From contig QCHT01000009.1 in the NCBI GenBank assembly GCA_003279445.1, forward strand, positions 1-64,000: a stretch of DNA of 64,000 nucleotides. The letters are read 5' to 3'. The position numbers were made by a program, and so were the translations under genes. Below are positions 16,322-24,571 of this stretch, in pieces. Source of the stretch: Prochlorococcus sp. AG-402-G10. GTDB lineage: Bacteria > Cyanobacteriota > Cyanobacteriia > PCC-6307 > Cyanobiaceae. Within the stretch, counting starts at the first letter, position 1, and every line of letters begins with the position of its first letter. The notes under the pieces were generated by a model. It worked only from the letters and a program-made list of their open reading frames with translations, was not told where the DNA came from and searched no databases.

Positions 16322-17372
16322 TTACAAATTTTCTTTGTAAATCAATACTAGGTAATCTTTTTTGAGTATTGCTTGATGAAATCTTTTCTCTAAGCCAACA
16401 AGATAGCGGGGTCATAGTTATACCTAGCTCATCTGCTTGTATTTTTAGTGCTTTCAAGTCTGCTCCATAACCTGCTCTTTCTATCCAGCTAGCCATTAGT
16501 GCAATATCGTGCTCAATGAAATTAATAAGTTTGCGCGGGACCATTGAATAACGGACTGATGTAGAGTCCTTAGCATTTATTTTTTGCCAAAGAGCTGCCA
16601 TTTCCTGTCCAGTCATCTCTTCTCCAGCAATATTCATTGATTCTCCCCAAAACTTTTGGGGATTTTCAAAAACAGCCCTTGTCCATAGTCCAATATCATC
16701 AACTGCGATGGTTTGCCAAACTTTGTCTTTGTGGACAACTCCAGGGAAACTTGATTGAGAAATCTGCACACCAGGAAGATCACTATCGAAATTTTCGAAG
16801 TAGCTAACAGGTCGAAGAATTGTCGAAAGTTTGTTTAACCCATTAATCAAGATGTATTCCTCAATACTCCACTTGCTTGTGAAATGTCCTGGCGCTGGCT
16901 GACTTTTCAGAGGGTCCTTGGGTTTGCATACTGAACTAAAAACAAAGTGCTTTAATGTTCCCAAGTCAGCAAGTTTTTTCACTACGTCTACTAAGTTTCT
17001 CCCTTGCTCTATCTCATAATCACGAACCATGCTTCCACGGCCAAATATCCACCCTTTTGTGGGAGTTGTATTGCCAAATATTCCATAAACCCCTGAAAAA
17101 GCTCTTTCTAAGCTTTCTGGTTCCAGGAGATCTCCTTGGACAATTTCGACATTTGGCAACTTGGCCAAAACCTCAGCTCGCTTACTAAAGGGAGAACGAG
17201 TAATTGCTCGAATCCGAAAAATACCATTTTTGGATAAATGCCTTACGACTGAAGATCCCTGTCGACTCGTGGCCATTGTTACTGCAATAACAGGCCTAGA
17301 GTTTTCTTGATTACGTTTCTTATAACTAGATGAATTGCCTTGAAAAAAAACAGTCCGAGAAGAGAAGTTCAA
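16311..17372 (-). CDS. NmrA-like NAD(P)-binding protein
   Basis: 353 residues. A Rossmann start (RPVIAVTMATSRQGSSVVRHL, here shortened to VIAVTMATSRQGSSVVRHL) is preceded by a 28-residue tail. VEIVQGDLLEPESLERAF and GVYGIFGNTTP follow as in NmrA/HSCARG atypical short-chain reductases, which sense NADPH or reduce small substrates. The TAG stop and the codons for the last Thr-Ala-Thr lie inside tRNA-Pro scar 5, so the original C terminus was probably replaced. A start nearer the Rossmann fold (about residue 29) is possible but no strong ribosome site decides it. Confidence 0.75.
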   Translation of the reverse strand: MNFSSRTVFFQGNSSSYKKRNQENSRPVIAVTMATSRQGSSVVRHLSKNGIFRIRAITRSPFSKRAEVLAKLPNVEIVQGDLLEPESLERAFSGVYGIFGNTTPTKGWIFGRGSMVRDYEIEQGRNLVDVVKKLADLGTLKHFVFSSVCKPKDPLKSQPAPGHFTSKWSIEEYILINGLNKLSTILRPVSYFENFDSDLPGVQISQSSFPGVVHKDKVWQTIAVDDIGLWTRAVFENPQKFWGESMNIAGEEMTGQEMAALWQKINAKDSTSVRYSMVPRKLINFIEHDIALMASWIERAGYGADLKALKIQADELGITMTPLSCWLREKISSSNTQKRLPSIDLQRKFVTAT

Positions 17373-17437
17373 TTGCTAAGAAAAATTGCGCTTATTATTA
17401 CGGAATGTAAAGCATTTTTCTCTCAACCGCGAGGCTG

Positions 17438-17481
17438 CTTTGGGAGCACTAGGTCGCAGGTTCGAACCCTGTCGCCCCGAT
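17438..17481 (+). repeat. tRNA-Pro(UGG) 3'-half fragment, scar 6
   Basis: CTTTGGGAGCACTAGGTCGC through the acceptor 3' strand, with one change in the T stem (CCCTGT). It has no 5' half. It lies 66 bp upstream of the NmrA-like gene start, so that gene sits between scars 5 and 6. Confidence 0.85.
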
Positions 17482-17796
17482 TGGGATATCAGCGATTGGC
17501 TAATGGGTGGTTGTGAAAAAATAGGTTAGTAATAGCTTGAATCCCTTTGTTTTTCCCAAGACTTTTGAATACGTTGTTGGATTTTGAAGGGTATTTATTA
17601 AGTTGCGATTTAACGATTGAATTTTCAATCTTTGAACCCTTAAGTTTGGGCTTTGTTAATGAGACTGCTTCTAGCCAGATGTGAATATTTTGTCTAGTTT
17701 TAAAAAGAACTGGTTATCCCTAGCAATTATGCTTCGGTGCTTCGCCGAGGTAGTAGTCACGCTACACAACCATCATCATCTGCCTTCACACATTCA
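17482..17796. other. Gene-free stretch
   Basis: No coding frame with protein-like content was seen. A small hairpin (TCGG ... CCGA around 17734-17748) precedes the large nested hairpin that starts at 17797. Confidence 0.4.
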
Positions 17797-17882
17797 GGCT
17801 GTGACTGGTTACAGTTTTCAGCCGCTTAACTGAATCGACTGCAGGCAGTCCCCACGGCTGAGGCCTGTAAACAGTCACAGCC
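17797..17882. ncRNA. Three-tier nested hairpin, candidate structured RNA
   Basis: Outer arms 17797-17814 and 17865-17882 pair over 18 positions with one mismatch or wobble. Middle arms TCAGCCG (17818-17824) and CGGCTGA (17855-17861) pair inside them. A further hairpin GACTGC-AG-GCAGTC (17837-17850) sits at the tip. The segment is clearly richer in G and C than its surroundings. It does not match tmRNA, RNase P or SRP RNA motifs I know. It could be a small RNA on either strand or a mobile palindromic element. Confidence 0.5.
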
Positions 17883-17929
17883 GAAGGTGCGCTCGACATC
17901 GATCTCAGTCGGGATAGTAGGGGTAATCA

Positions 17930-18073
17930 GCATGCCTCTTTATTTCGGGTGTTTTATTAATAGTTTTTGGGGCAATTGCTACTGAGCAACGAAAGCAAAC
18001 TGCACTTTTAGCTCTACAAACATGGGAATTACAAAGAAGAGCTAATCCTGAAATTGGACAATATCGTATTTAA
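17930..18073 (+). pseudogene. Possible remnant of small membrane protein
   Basis: A 47-codon frame reads as a membrane segment (GVLLIVFGAIAT) followed by EQRKQTALLALQTWELQRR. There is no usual start codon and an in-frame TAA lies just upstream, so it is likely a 5'-truncated gene. Confidence 0.3.
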
Positions 18074-18251
18074 TCAACTAGCTTTCTCTGCTTTTCATCT
18101 GTGGAGCAAATAATAAGCGTTTCAATTAATCTTTGATTGCATACTGCCAACGAGGGCAAGTGCTGTATTTGTTTTCTAGCTGATCTAGCTTAAGGCTTTA
18201 TGCTGCTAACTCTTCTTATGCCAGCAAATCTAGGAGAATTTAGAAAGGCAC

Positions 18252-18343
18252 AAAAAAACCTGCCCGAAGACAGGTCTTTTTGGAGATCTTAAGCAAGTGT
18301 TTCCTTGTTTCCACTGCTGGAGGATCTCAACTCCTCACAACGG
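18252..18343 (-). ncRNA. Yfr2-family-like small RNA
   Basis: On the minus strand a 5' stem-loop (GAGGA ... TCCTC) is followed by TGGAAACAAGGAAACAC (18297-18313), which carries the GGAAACA element twice as in the cyanobacterial Yfr2 family. It sits in a loop closed by AGCA/TGCT. The RNA ends in a strong intrinsic terminator: ACCTGTC, tetraloop TTCG, GGCAGGT, then seven T (18252-18275). Total length of about 90 nt fits the family. Yfr2 RNAs are abundant; their role is not settled. CATATTT about ten bases upstream may be the -10 box. Confidence 0.75.
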
Positions 18344-18437
18344 AAATATGCCACATGTTCTTCAAAAGTGCGAGAAATTATCTAAAAACACTCAAAACTG
18401 TCACATGTGCCAATTGTAGGTCCAGGAAAAATTAGAT

Positions 18438-18500
18438 AGAAAAAAGAGCGCCCTTAACTAGCAGCGCTCTATCGGACAATTATGTGAGGAGTGTCCTTAT
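18438..18500 (-). ncRNA. Candidate small RNA displaying a CUCCUC loop
   Basis: On the minus strand GGACA, loop CUCCUCACAUAAU, UGUCC (18474-18496) presents an anti-Shine-Dalgarno-like sequence in an apical loop. It is followed by an intrinsic terminator (18439-18470). ACTCCTCACA resembles the core of the cyanobacterial small RNA Yfr1, but Yfr1 keeps its motif single-stranded between two hairpins. The ten bases are perfectly complementary to the 5' end of the Yfr2-like RNA about 150 bp downstream. It could instead be the 3' untranslated end of the gene at 18608-19021. Confidence 0.5.
18439..18470 (-). terminator. Intrinsic terminator
   Basis: AGAGCGC, a 12-nt loop and GCGCTCT are followed on the minus strand by TTTTTT. 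It would end transcription from the gene at 18608-19021 and the candidate small RNA. Confidence 0.8.
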
Positions 18501-18607
18501 CTTTTCTACTCCTGCTAAGGGTCTTTTGTGACTTATTTAAGAAAAGAAACTTTTTTGAATGATTGGACTTGTCTTGCTCCTCTTTGGGTTGGAAACGGTT
18601 TTATGAT

Positions 18608-19021
18608 CTAAGCAGTATCTACACTTTTTCCAAACGTACAAACTTGATCGATTACACCCAGAATCAGTTTGTCTCCATTGGGGGCTTTCCATCCTGAATC
18701 CTTGCTCTTGAACTCATCAAATTCCTTTGCTCCTACTGCAACATCTCTGAAGGAGTTTTTCGAGCAATCAATATCCATTGTGTAGAGGATGTCTGTCGTA
18801 ATTTCAGTAGTGCTTTTAGGAAGAAATTTGCTGAACACCCTTATTGATCCATCTTGGTTTTGTTTAACACTGTTCTTATCCCATAACTGCTCTCCATACT
18901 GACTCTTTGGAACAGAAACCCAATCATGCGACAAGGCATCTATTTTTAGTGGATAAAAAATAATTAGAAGTGCTAGACAACTAAGACAAATATTTTTAAG
19001 GAATTTGAGGGTCATTGCCAT
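18608..19021 (-). CDS. Secreted protein resembling surface-adhesin E
   Basis: 137 residues. The signal peptide (about 1-29, LSCLALLIIFYPLKIDALS) precedes a domain opening HDWVSVPKSQYGEQLWDKNSVKQ, here split at Tyr-Gly, then RVFSKFLPK, a Cys pair (DIDCSKN and DQVCTFG) and an aromatic-poor end. This pattern (W..V, D..S, VRVW/K, two Cys) is that of the surface-adhesin E / small lipoprotein-like family. Likely outer-membrane or periplasmic. The start has Met-Ala-Met; either ATG could be used. Confidence 0.6.
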   Translation of the reverse strand: MAMTLKFLKNICLSCLALLIIFYPLKIDALSHDWVSVPKSQYGEQLWDKNSVKQNQDGSIRVFSKFLPKSTTEITTDILYTMDIDCSKNSFRDVAVGAKEFDEFKSKDSGWKAPNGDKLILGVIDQVCTFGKSVDTA

Positions 19022-19054
19022 AGCGTTAAGTTAATCATATTGAGATTGATTTGA

Positions 19055-19804
19055 ATGGTTTTACATCAATGTAAAGATTGTGGTTCAACAGATATCAGGA
19101 CTGATCGTTCACTAGGAGGAAGGTTGGTATGCACAAAGTGCGGTTCTTTTACAATAGGTTTTAAGCAGCAGAGAAATCGTGAGAAAAAAGTTTTTCAAGG
19201 ATATCAATCACTGTCTTCAGGCATCACTGTATCCAGAGATGATTGGCAGTACTTCATACCTTCCTTGATATGTTTACTTGGCTTTATAGCAACAGATATT
19301 TTAGGTTTGCTTGATAAGTCAAATATAGTTTATTGGTCAGGAGGACTTCTTTCACAACCGTACAGAATACTTACATCACATTTCTTTCATGGTGATTTTG
19401 GACATTTATTATTTAATACAGGCGGGATAATAATTGCCCGAAATTTCTTTAGAACTCTTGGTTTAAGCAATAGGTCATTTTTTGTTTTACTGACTGCTTG
19501 TTTGATCCCTCTGCAGGTCTCTATAAACTGGTTCTACGATATTTTTGTGGCAAGAAATCCAATGTCACTTGCGTTAGGTTTTAGTGGCATTATTTATGGA
19601 ATAGATGCGTTTATTCTTTTGGCATCAATCTATGGAAAGCAAACTTTTCTTGGGGTCCACATAGGTTTGAGTCGTAATTATCAATGCCGACAAACTATGA
19701 CACTTCTTACTGTTATGGGAGTACTTTATTCCTTTGCACCTGGTATAAGTTTAATGGGGCATCTCTCTGGATTTGCTGCAGGAACATTGCTATTCCTACT
19801 TTGA
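19055..19804 (+). CDS. Rhomboid-family intramembrane protease with zinc ribbon
   Basis: 249 residues. An N-terminal zinc ribbon (Cys 6, 9, 26, 29) is followed by a six-helix rhomboid core. Visible hallmarks are HGDFGHLLFN (second-helix HxxxHxxxN type), the catalytic serine motif GFSGIIYG (about 171-178) and the catalytic His in LMGHLSGFAAG near the end. It should cleave membrane protein segments. Some of the Wzy-like helices are rich in aromatic residues. Divergent from the secreted protein at 18608-19021, with only 33 bp between starts. Confidence 0.8.
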   Translation: MVLHQCKDCGSTDIRTDRSLGGRLVCTKCGSFTIGFKQQRNREKKVFQGYQSLSSGITVSRDDWQYFIPSLICLLGFIATDILGLLDKSNIVYWSGGLLSQPYRILTSHFFHGDFGHLLFNTGGIIIARNFFRTLGLSNRSFFVLLTACLIPLQVSINWFYDIFVARNPMSLALGFSGIIYGIDAFILLASIYGKQTFLGVHIGLSRNYQCRQTMTLLTVMGVLYSFAPGISLMGHLSGFAAGTLLFLL

Positions 19805-19923
19805 TAAATCAATGTGATAAAAATTTTTGTCAGTTAAGGAAGGGATAATATAAGAAACTAATTTATAAATTAAATGCAACAATTGAATTTTTAATTAAAT
19901 AGTTTACGCTCGAAAGGTAGATT

Positions 19924-21015
19924 TTATATGCCTAGCCTGCCTCCATCATAGAGTCCTTTCTTTTTAACAAACTCACACCAATCCAAATTATTTAAATACC
20001 ATTGAATAGTTTTTTCAAGAGCATCTTTAAAATCAAATTTATTCTTCCAGCCCAACTCTTTTTTAATTAAAGAGGAATCGATAGCATATCTAAAATCATG
20101 TGCAGGACGATCTTCTACATATTTTATAAATCTCCTGTGTGACTCTTTTGTATTAAATTTCAAATCTAAATAATTACAAATTAACTCTACAATTTCTAGA
20201 TTTGATATTTCATTGGCACCACCTATACAATAGTTATTCCCATTAATTCCTTTATCTGCAACAATTAAAAGAGCATTAACATGATCTTCAACATATAACC
20301 AATCACGGATATTCTGCCCATTTCCATAAATGGGAATATCTTCATGATGAATTGCCTTTAGAATAGTTAAGGGAATAAGTTTTTCTGGAAATTGCCAAGG
20401 ACCAAAATTATTACTGCAATTAGTAATGATAGCTGGGATATCATAAGTTTGATTCCAAGCCCTAACTAAATGATCGCTAGATGCCTTTGAAGCTGAATAG
20501 GGACTTGTTGGTTTATATCTAGAACTTTCATTGAAAATTCCATTTTTTCCTAAGCTTCCAAAGACCTCATCAGTACTTATATGGAGAAGTCTGAATAATT
20601 TCTTTTTTGTTATTGATGTATTCTCCATATATTTTCTTAAAGATTCTAATACATTAAAAGTACCCAATATATTACTATTTATAAAACTACTTGGACTATC
20701 AATAGATCTGTCTACATGACTCTCTGCTGCGAGGTGAAAAACTATGTCTGGTTGATAATCATTAATTACTTTCATTAATCTATCTTTATCACATATATTT
20801 AGCTCAACCATATTATATCTTTCTGCTACATTATTCTCTAGCTTATCTAAAACCATATTGATACCTTTAAGATCACTAGCGTAATTTAATTTATCTATAT
20901 TTAAAACATTTATATCGGTATCTAATAATAATTTTTGAATAAGGTTCCCACCAATAAAACCAGCACCACCAGTTACTAAAGCTTTATTAAATCTTGACAG
21001 TTGTTTAAAACTCAT
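19924..21015 (-). CDS. rfbB: dTDP-glucose 4,6-dehydratase
   Basis: 363 residues. Rossmann GGAGFIGGNLI, the catalytic TDEVFGSLG (Thr, Asp, Glu) and YSASKASSDHLVRAW (Tyr, Lys) are as in RfbB/RmlB, the second step of dTDP-6-deoxyhexose synthesis. Usual length is 340-360. It follows the thymidylyltransferase gene on the same strand (40-bp gap). The rest of a rhamnose set (rfbC, rfbD) is not in the window, so the end sugar is unknown. Confidence 0.9.
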   Translation of the reverse strand: MSFKQLSRFNKALVTGGAGFIGGNLIQKLLLDTDINVLNIDKLNYASDLKGINMVLDKLENNVAERYNMVELNICDKDRLMKVINDYQPDIVFHLAAESHVDRSIDSPSSFINSNILGTFNVLESLRKYMENTSITKKKLFRLLHISTDEVFGSLGKNGIFNESSRYKPTSPYSASKASSDHLVRAWNQTYDIPAIITNCSNNFGPWQFPEKLIPLTILKAIHHEDIPIYGNGQNIRDWLYVEDHVNALLIVADKGINGNNYCIGGANEISNLEIVELICNYLDLKFNTKESHRRFIKYVEDRPAHDFRYAIDSSLIKKELGWKNKFDFKDALEKTIQWYLNNLDWCEFVKKKGLYDGGRLGI

Positions 21016-21055
21016 AAAATGAAAAATTAACTAATTTTATACAACAAAAGTGGCA

Positions 21056-21970
21056 TTAAGAATAGGTAACCTCATATTTATCATTCAACGACTCATCTAC
21101 AAGTAATTGACGTAGATAGTTACCATAACCACTTTTTAATAAAGGTTCAGCCAGTTTATCTAATTGCTCATCATTTATCCAGCCAAGTCTCCATGCAATT
21201 TCTTCAGGACAGCCAATTTTCAAACCTTGCCTGTGCTCTATTGTCCTTATAAAAGTACCAGCCTCAATAAGTGAATCTATTGTTCCTGTATCAAGCCAAG
21301 CATGACCTCTCCCTAATTTATGCACATGCAAGTTTTTTGATTCTAAATACAATTGATTCAAAGCACTAATCTCAAGCTCACCTCTAGAAGATGGTTTGAG
21401 AAATCTTGCTCTTTCCACTGCTGTATTGTCATAATAATATAAACCGGTAATAGCAAAACGACTGATAAATTTGTCAGGTTTCTCTATGATTTTTTTAGGT
21501 CTGCCAATATCATCAAACTCTACTACACCATAATTCTCAGGATCACTAACTGGATAAGTAAATATAGTTGAATCATTTTTATTTTTATCAGCTTCTCTTA
21601 GTATGTTTACTAATTCATTTCCATAAAAAAGATTATCTCCTAAAATCAATGCGCATGGAGAATCTTTTAGAAAATCTTTTGCAATCAATAATGATTGAGC
21701 AACTCCCTCAGGTTGAGATTGAATAGCATAAGTAATCGAAACACCCCAAGAACTTCCATCACCTAATAGTCTCTTAAAAGCATTATTATCGTGTGGAGTA
21801 GTTATTATTAATATTTCTCTAATTCCTCCAAGCATTAAAGTACCTAGAGGATAATATATTAACGGTTTATCATATAAAGGCAATAATTGCTTGCTAACTG
21901 CAAGTGTAACAGGATATAAGCGTGAACCTTTACCTCCAGAAAGTAAAATCCCTTTTCGTTCCAAAGACAT
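21056..21970 (-). CDS. rfbA: Glucose-1-phosphate thymidylyltransferase
   Basis: 304 residues, full length for RfbA/RmlA. LSGGKGSRLYPVT is the nucleotide-binding signature (one change: Ser for Thr). EKP and GDNLFYG, then YYYDNTAVE, GRGHAWLDTGT and IGCPEEIAWR follow as expected. It makes dTDP-glucose for the dehydratase downstream. The gene is strongly AT-rich, like the whole 19.9-27.4 kb block. Confidence 0.9.
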   Translation of the reverse strand: MSLERKGILLSGGKGSRLYPVTLAVSKQLLPLYDKPLIYYPLGTLMLGGIREILIITTPHDNNAFKRLLGDGSSWGVSITYAIQSQPEGVAQSLLIAKDFLKDSPCALILGDNLFYGNELVNILREADKNKNDSTIFTYPVSDPENYGVVEFDDIGRPKKIIEKPDKFISRFAITGLYYYDNTAVERARFLKPSSRGELEISALNQLYLESKNLHVHKLGRGHAWLDTGTIDSLIEAGTFIRTIEHRQGLKIGCPEEIAWRLGWINDEQLDKLAEPLLKSGYGNYLRQLLVDESLNDKYEVTYS

Positions 21971-22116
21971 TTATATTTATAGCTAACTACTTAATTATTA
22001 TTTCAACAAGTATACCATAATGGTATTATATTATTAAAGTTTGTTGTAATGAATATAGATGCTTATCATTTTTTATACTATGAATAGATTTCAAATAAAT
22101 ATCATTTGTTGAAATT

Positions 22117-24567
22117 ATGATTCATATTATAGGAGCTGGACCAGCTGGCATATCACTTGCATACTACTCATTTTTAAGAGGAATTAAAGAAATTTCACTC
22201 TATGAAAGAAGTAACACAATAGGAGGAATGTCAAGATCTTGGGATCATCATGATTTCATCCTAGATACTGGCCCTCATATATTTCATACTGATGATAATG
22301 AAATTGCTTCAGATTGGGAAAAGATCGGTAAAGACCTATTAGTAAAAGGTAAATTTAACTCTTGCAATATTTTGAGTGATTTTCCAGGTAGATTATTTCA
22401 CTACCCGCTATCATTATCAACACTAAAAAAGAATCTAGATGCTAAGGATTTTGAAATAATTAAGAATGAATTATTGAACTTAAGTTCTATCGACAAGTCT
22501 AGAACAGCCGAAAATTTTAAAGACTTTATGGAAGCTAAAGTTGGGAAAACTTTAACAGAAATGTTTTTTACACAATATCCGAAGAAAGTATGGGGTATAA
22601 ACACAAATGAAATGCTCGCAGATTGGGCACCCCAAAGAATCGAATTAAGAGATAATGATGATACTTTTTATACAAAACCGTTTGTAGCTGTTGGCTTAAA
22701 AGGTACAGGTTGTTTTTACAATAGAATTATAGAAATCTTGTCGCAAGAAAAATCCTTTAATCTAAAACTAAAAAAAAATCTTACTTCTGTTCAAAAAACT
22801 AATAATAAAGTAGAGAAGTTAATTTTTAACGAAAATGAAATCATAAATATAGAAAATGACGATCATATATTTTCAACAATACCAGCGACTAATCTTGCTC
22901 GTATATTAGGTTTAAATTTATCCTTGAAGTTCAGAGGTGTAAAGTCAGAATATTTCTTCTTTAATAACAAAAAAATTCTACCAGAAGGCTACAACTGGGT
23001 TTATTGCAGTGACCAAGAAGTTCCATTTAATCGAATAACAGAGCCATCTTCGATGTCATCAGAAGTTAGTCCAAAGGGACATTCATTTGTTTGTGTTGAG
23101 ACTACTTTCCCTGGGGAAAAACAGAACATTGCAAACATAAATTATGATGAATTTATTAATTGGCTGTCAAGACAAGGTAATTTTAATGCTAAAGGTTATT
23201 TACCCGATCTTAATACTTTAAATTATGAAAGATATGTTTATCCAATACAAGATCAAAGCTTTAGAAGCTCACTATCACAATATAACTCATTAATTTCTCA
23301 ATTTGATAATTTGAACGTTTTAGGCACGGGTGGAGAGTTTCATTACTCAGATATGCAAATAATCTTCAGAAAGAGTAAGACCTTGATTGATAGTTTTCTT
23401 AATAACACATATAATTATAAGTGTTTAAATATACCTTTAATCAGAAATTTTAAATCACCTAGAGAGAAGGAATCGATTTTAAAAACAGAAAATTATTCAA
23501 GAAAAAATAATGAAATAATGTCATCTAAACTTCATGAGATAGCAAATGTACCTATACCTCTAATAGCAGAGATAGGCATAAATCATAATGGAGATTTGAA
23601 TTTAGCAAAGAAAATGGTCTTATCTGCTAAAGAGTCTGGCGCACACTTTGCAAAGTTTCAGTATTACAAAAAAGAATCAAGAGTAGAAAAAAACTCTTTA
23701 ACTGAATTTTTGCATGAAACAGCTGATGGTAATGAAATGTCACTCAATGATATTTTTGAAAGATCTAGACTAAATCGCTCAAAATGTATAGAACTAATTA
23801 AGTATGGTAAAGAAATTAATATACCTATTTTCTTTACTGTATTTGATATTGAGTCAGCAATAGAAATTAACGAACTTGGCCAAAAAATTGTAAAAGTTGC
23901 TTCAATGGATTGCAATAATATTCAACTTCATAATAAAATTAATTCACTAGATTTTGAAACTATTATTATATCAACAGGCATGACATATATCTCAGAAATA
24001 ATACGATCTCTATCCATATATGATAAAAAGAAGGAAATTTTATTAATGAGTTGTCGTAGCTCTTATCCAGCAAGATTCGAGGATATAGATTTAGGTGAGA
24101 TCGATTATCTTATTAAAAAAACAAATTGTATAGTTGGGTATTCTGATCATACTGAGGGTAATATGGCTAGCTTGCTATCAGTTGCCTCAGGCGCAAGGTT
24201 TATAGAGAGGCATTTTACTACAAATAAATGTTTACCAGGTCCTGATAATAGAATGTCTATAGACCATAAGGAAACTATAGAACTTTCCAAGAATCTACAA
24301 ATAGTTGCAAATTCTATTATGAAAAAACAAAAAATAATTCATCCCAGCGAGCAAAATACTTTCTCTATGCAAAAAAAATCGCTTAGATTCCAAGCCAAAA
24401 AATATAAAGGAGATATTATTCATACCGACGAGTTGGTCAGTGTTGCACCTCCAGAAGGGTTTAGTATTTTTCAAGCTAATCTTCCAAGAGGGTATTTAAA
24501 AATAATAAAAGATGTTGGGCAAGGTGAACCTATAAATGCTAATAATGTATCTATTTTAAAGGATTAA
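22117..24567 (+). CDS. Fusion: FAD sugar-mutase-like oxidoreductase + NeuB sialate synthase
   Basis: 816 residues with two domains. Residues 1 to about 465 form a flavoprotein of the UDP-galactopyranose mutase / protoporphyrinogen-oxidase-like group: IIGAGPAGISLAYYS, SNTIGGMSRSW, DTGPHIFH, KKVWGINTNEM. Residues about 475-816 are a complete NeuB: LIAEIGINHNGDLNLAKKM, FAKFQYY, STGMTYISEI, VGYSDHTEG, IERHFTTNK, and a C-terminal SAF domain (VSVAPPEGF). NeuB condenses a six-carbon amino sugar with phosphoenolpyruvate into a nonulosonic acid. No stop or frameshift separates the halves. The fusion would couple ring remodelling to nonulosonate synthesis. Confidence 0.85.
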   Translation: MIHIIGAGPAGISLAYYSFLRGIKEISLYERSNTIGGMSRSWDHHDFILDTGPHIFHTDDNEIASDWEKIGKDLLVKGKFNSCNILSDFPGRLFHYPLSLSTLKKNLDAKDFEIIKNELLNLSSIDKSRTAENFKDFMEAKVGKTLTEMFFTQYPKKVWGINTNEMLADWAPQRIELRDNDDTFYTKPFVAVGLKGTGCFYNRIIEILSQEKSFNLKLKKNLTSVQKTNNKVEKLIFNENEIINIENDDHIFSTIPATNLARILGLNLSLKFRGVKSEYFFFNNKKILPEGYNWVYCSDQEVPFNRITEPSSMSSEVSPKGHSFVCVETTFPGEKQNIANINYDEFINWLSRQGNFNAKGYLPDLNTLNYERYVYPIQDQSFRSSLSQYNSLISQFDNLNVLGTGGEFHYSDMQIIFRKSKTLIDSFLNNTYNYKCLNIPLIRNFKSPREKESILKTENYSRKNNEIMSSKLHEIANVPIPLIAEIGINHNGDLNLAKKMVLSAKESGAHFAKFQYYKKESRVEKNSLTEFLHETADGNEMSLNDIFERSRLNRSKCIELIKYGKEINIPIFFTVFDIESAIEINELGQKIVKVASMDCNNIQLHNKINSLDFETIIISTGMTYISEIIRSLSIYDKKKEILLMSCRSSYPARFEDIDLGEIDYLIKKTNCIVGYSDHTEGNMASLLSVASGARFIERHFTTNKCLPGPDNRMSIDHKETIELSKNLQIVANSIMKKQKIIHPSEQNTFSMQKKSLRFQAKKYKGDIIHTDELVSVAPPEGFSIFQANLPRGYLKIIKDVGQGEPINANNVSILKD

Positions 24568-24571
24568 ATAT

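Noticed and set aside
17797-17882. tmRNA, 6S, RNase P or SRP RNA
   Set aside because: None of the diagnostic sequences of those RNAs that I know is present; the simple nested stem does not match their shapes.
18483-18492. A canonical Yfr1 RNA
   Set aside because: The ACTCCTCACA core is present but is held in a hairpin loop and lacks the two flanking hairpins and gene context known for Yfr1, so only a Yfr1-like core is claimed.
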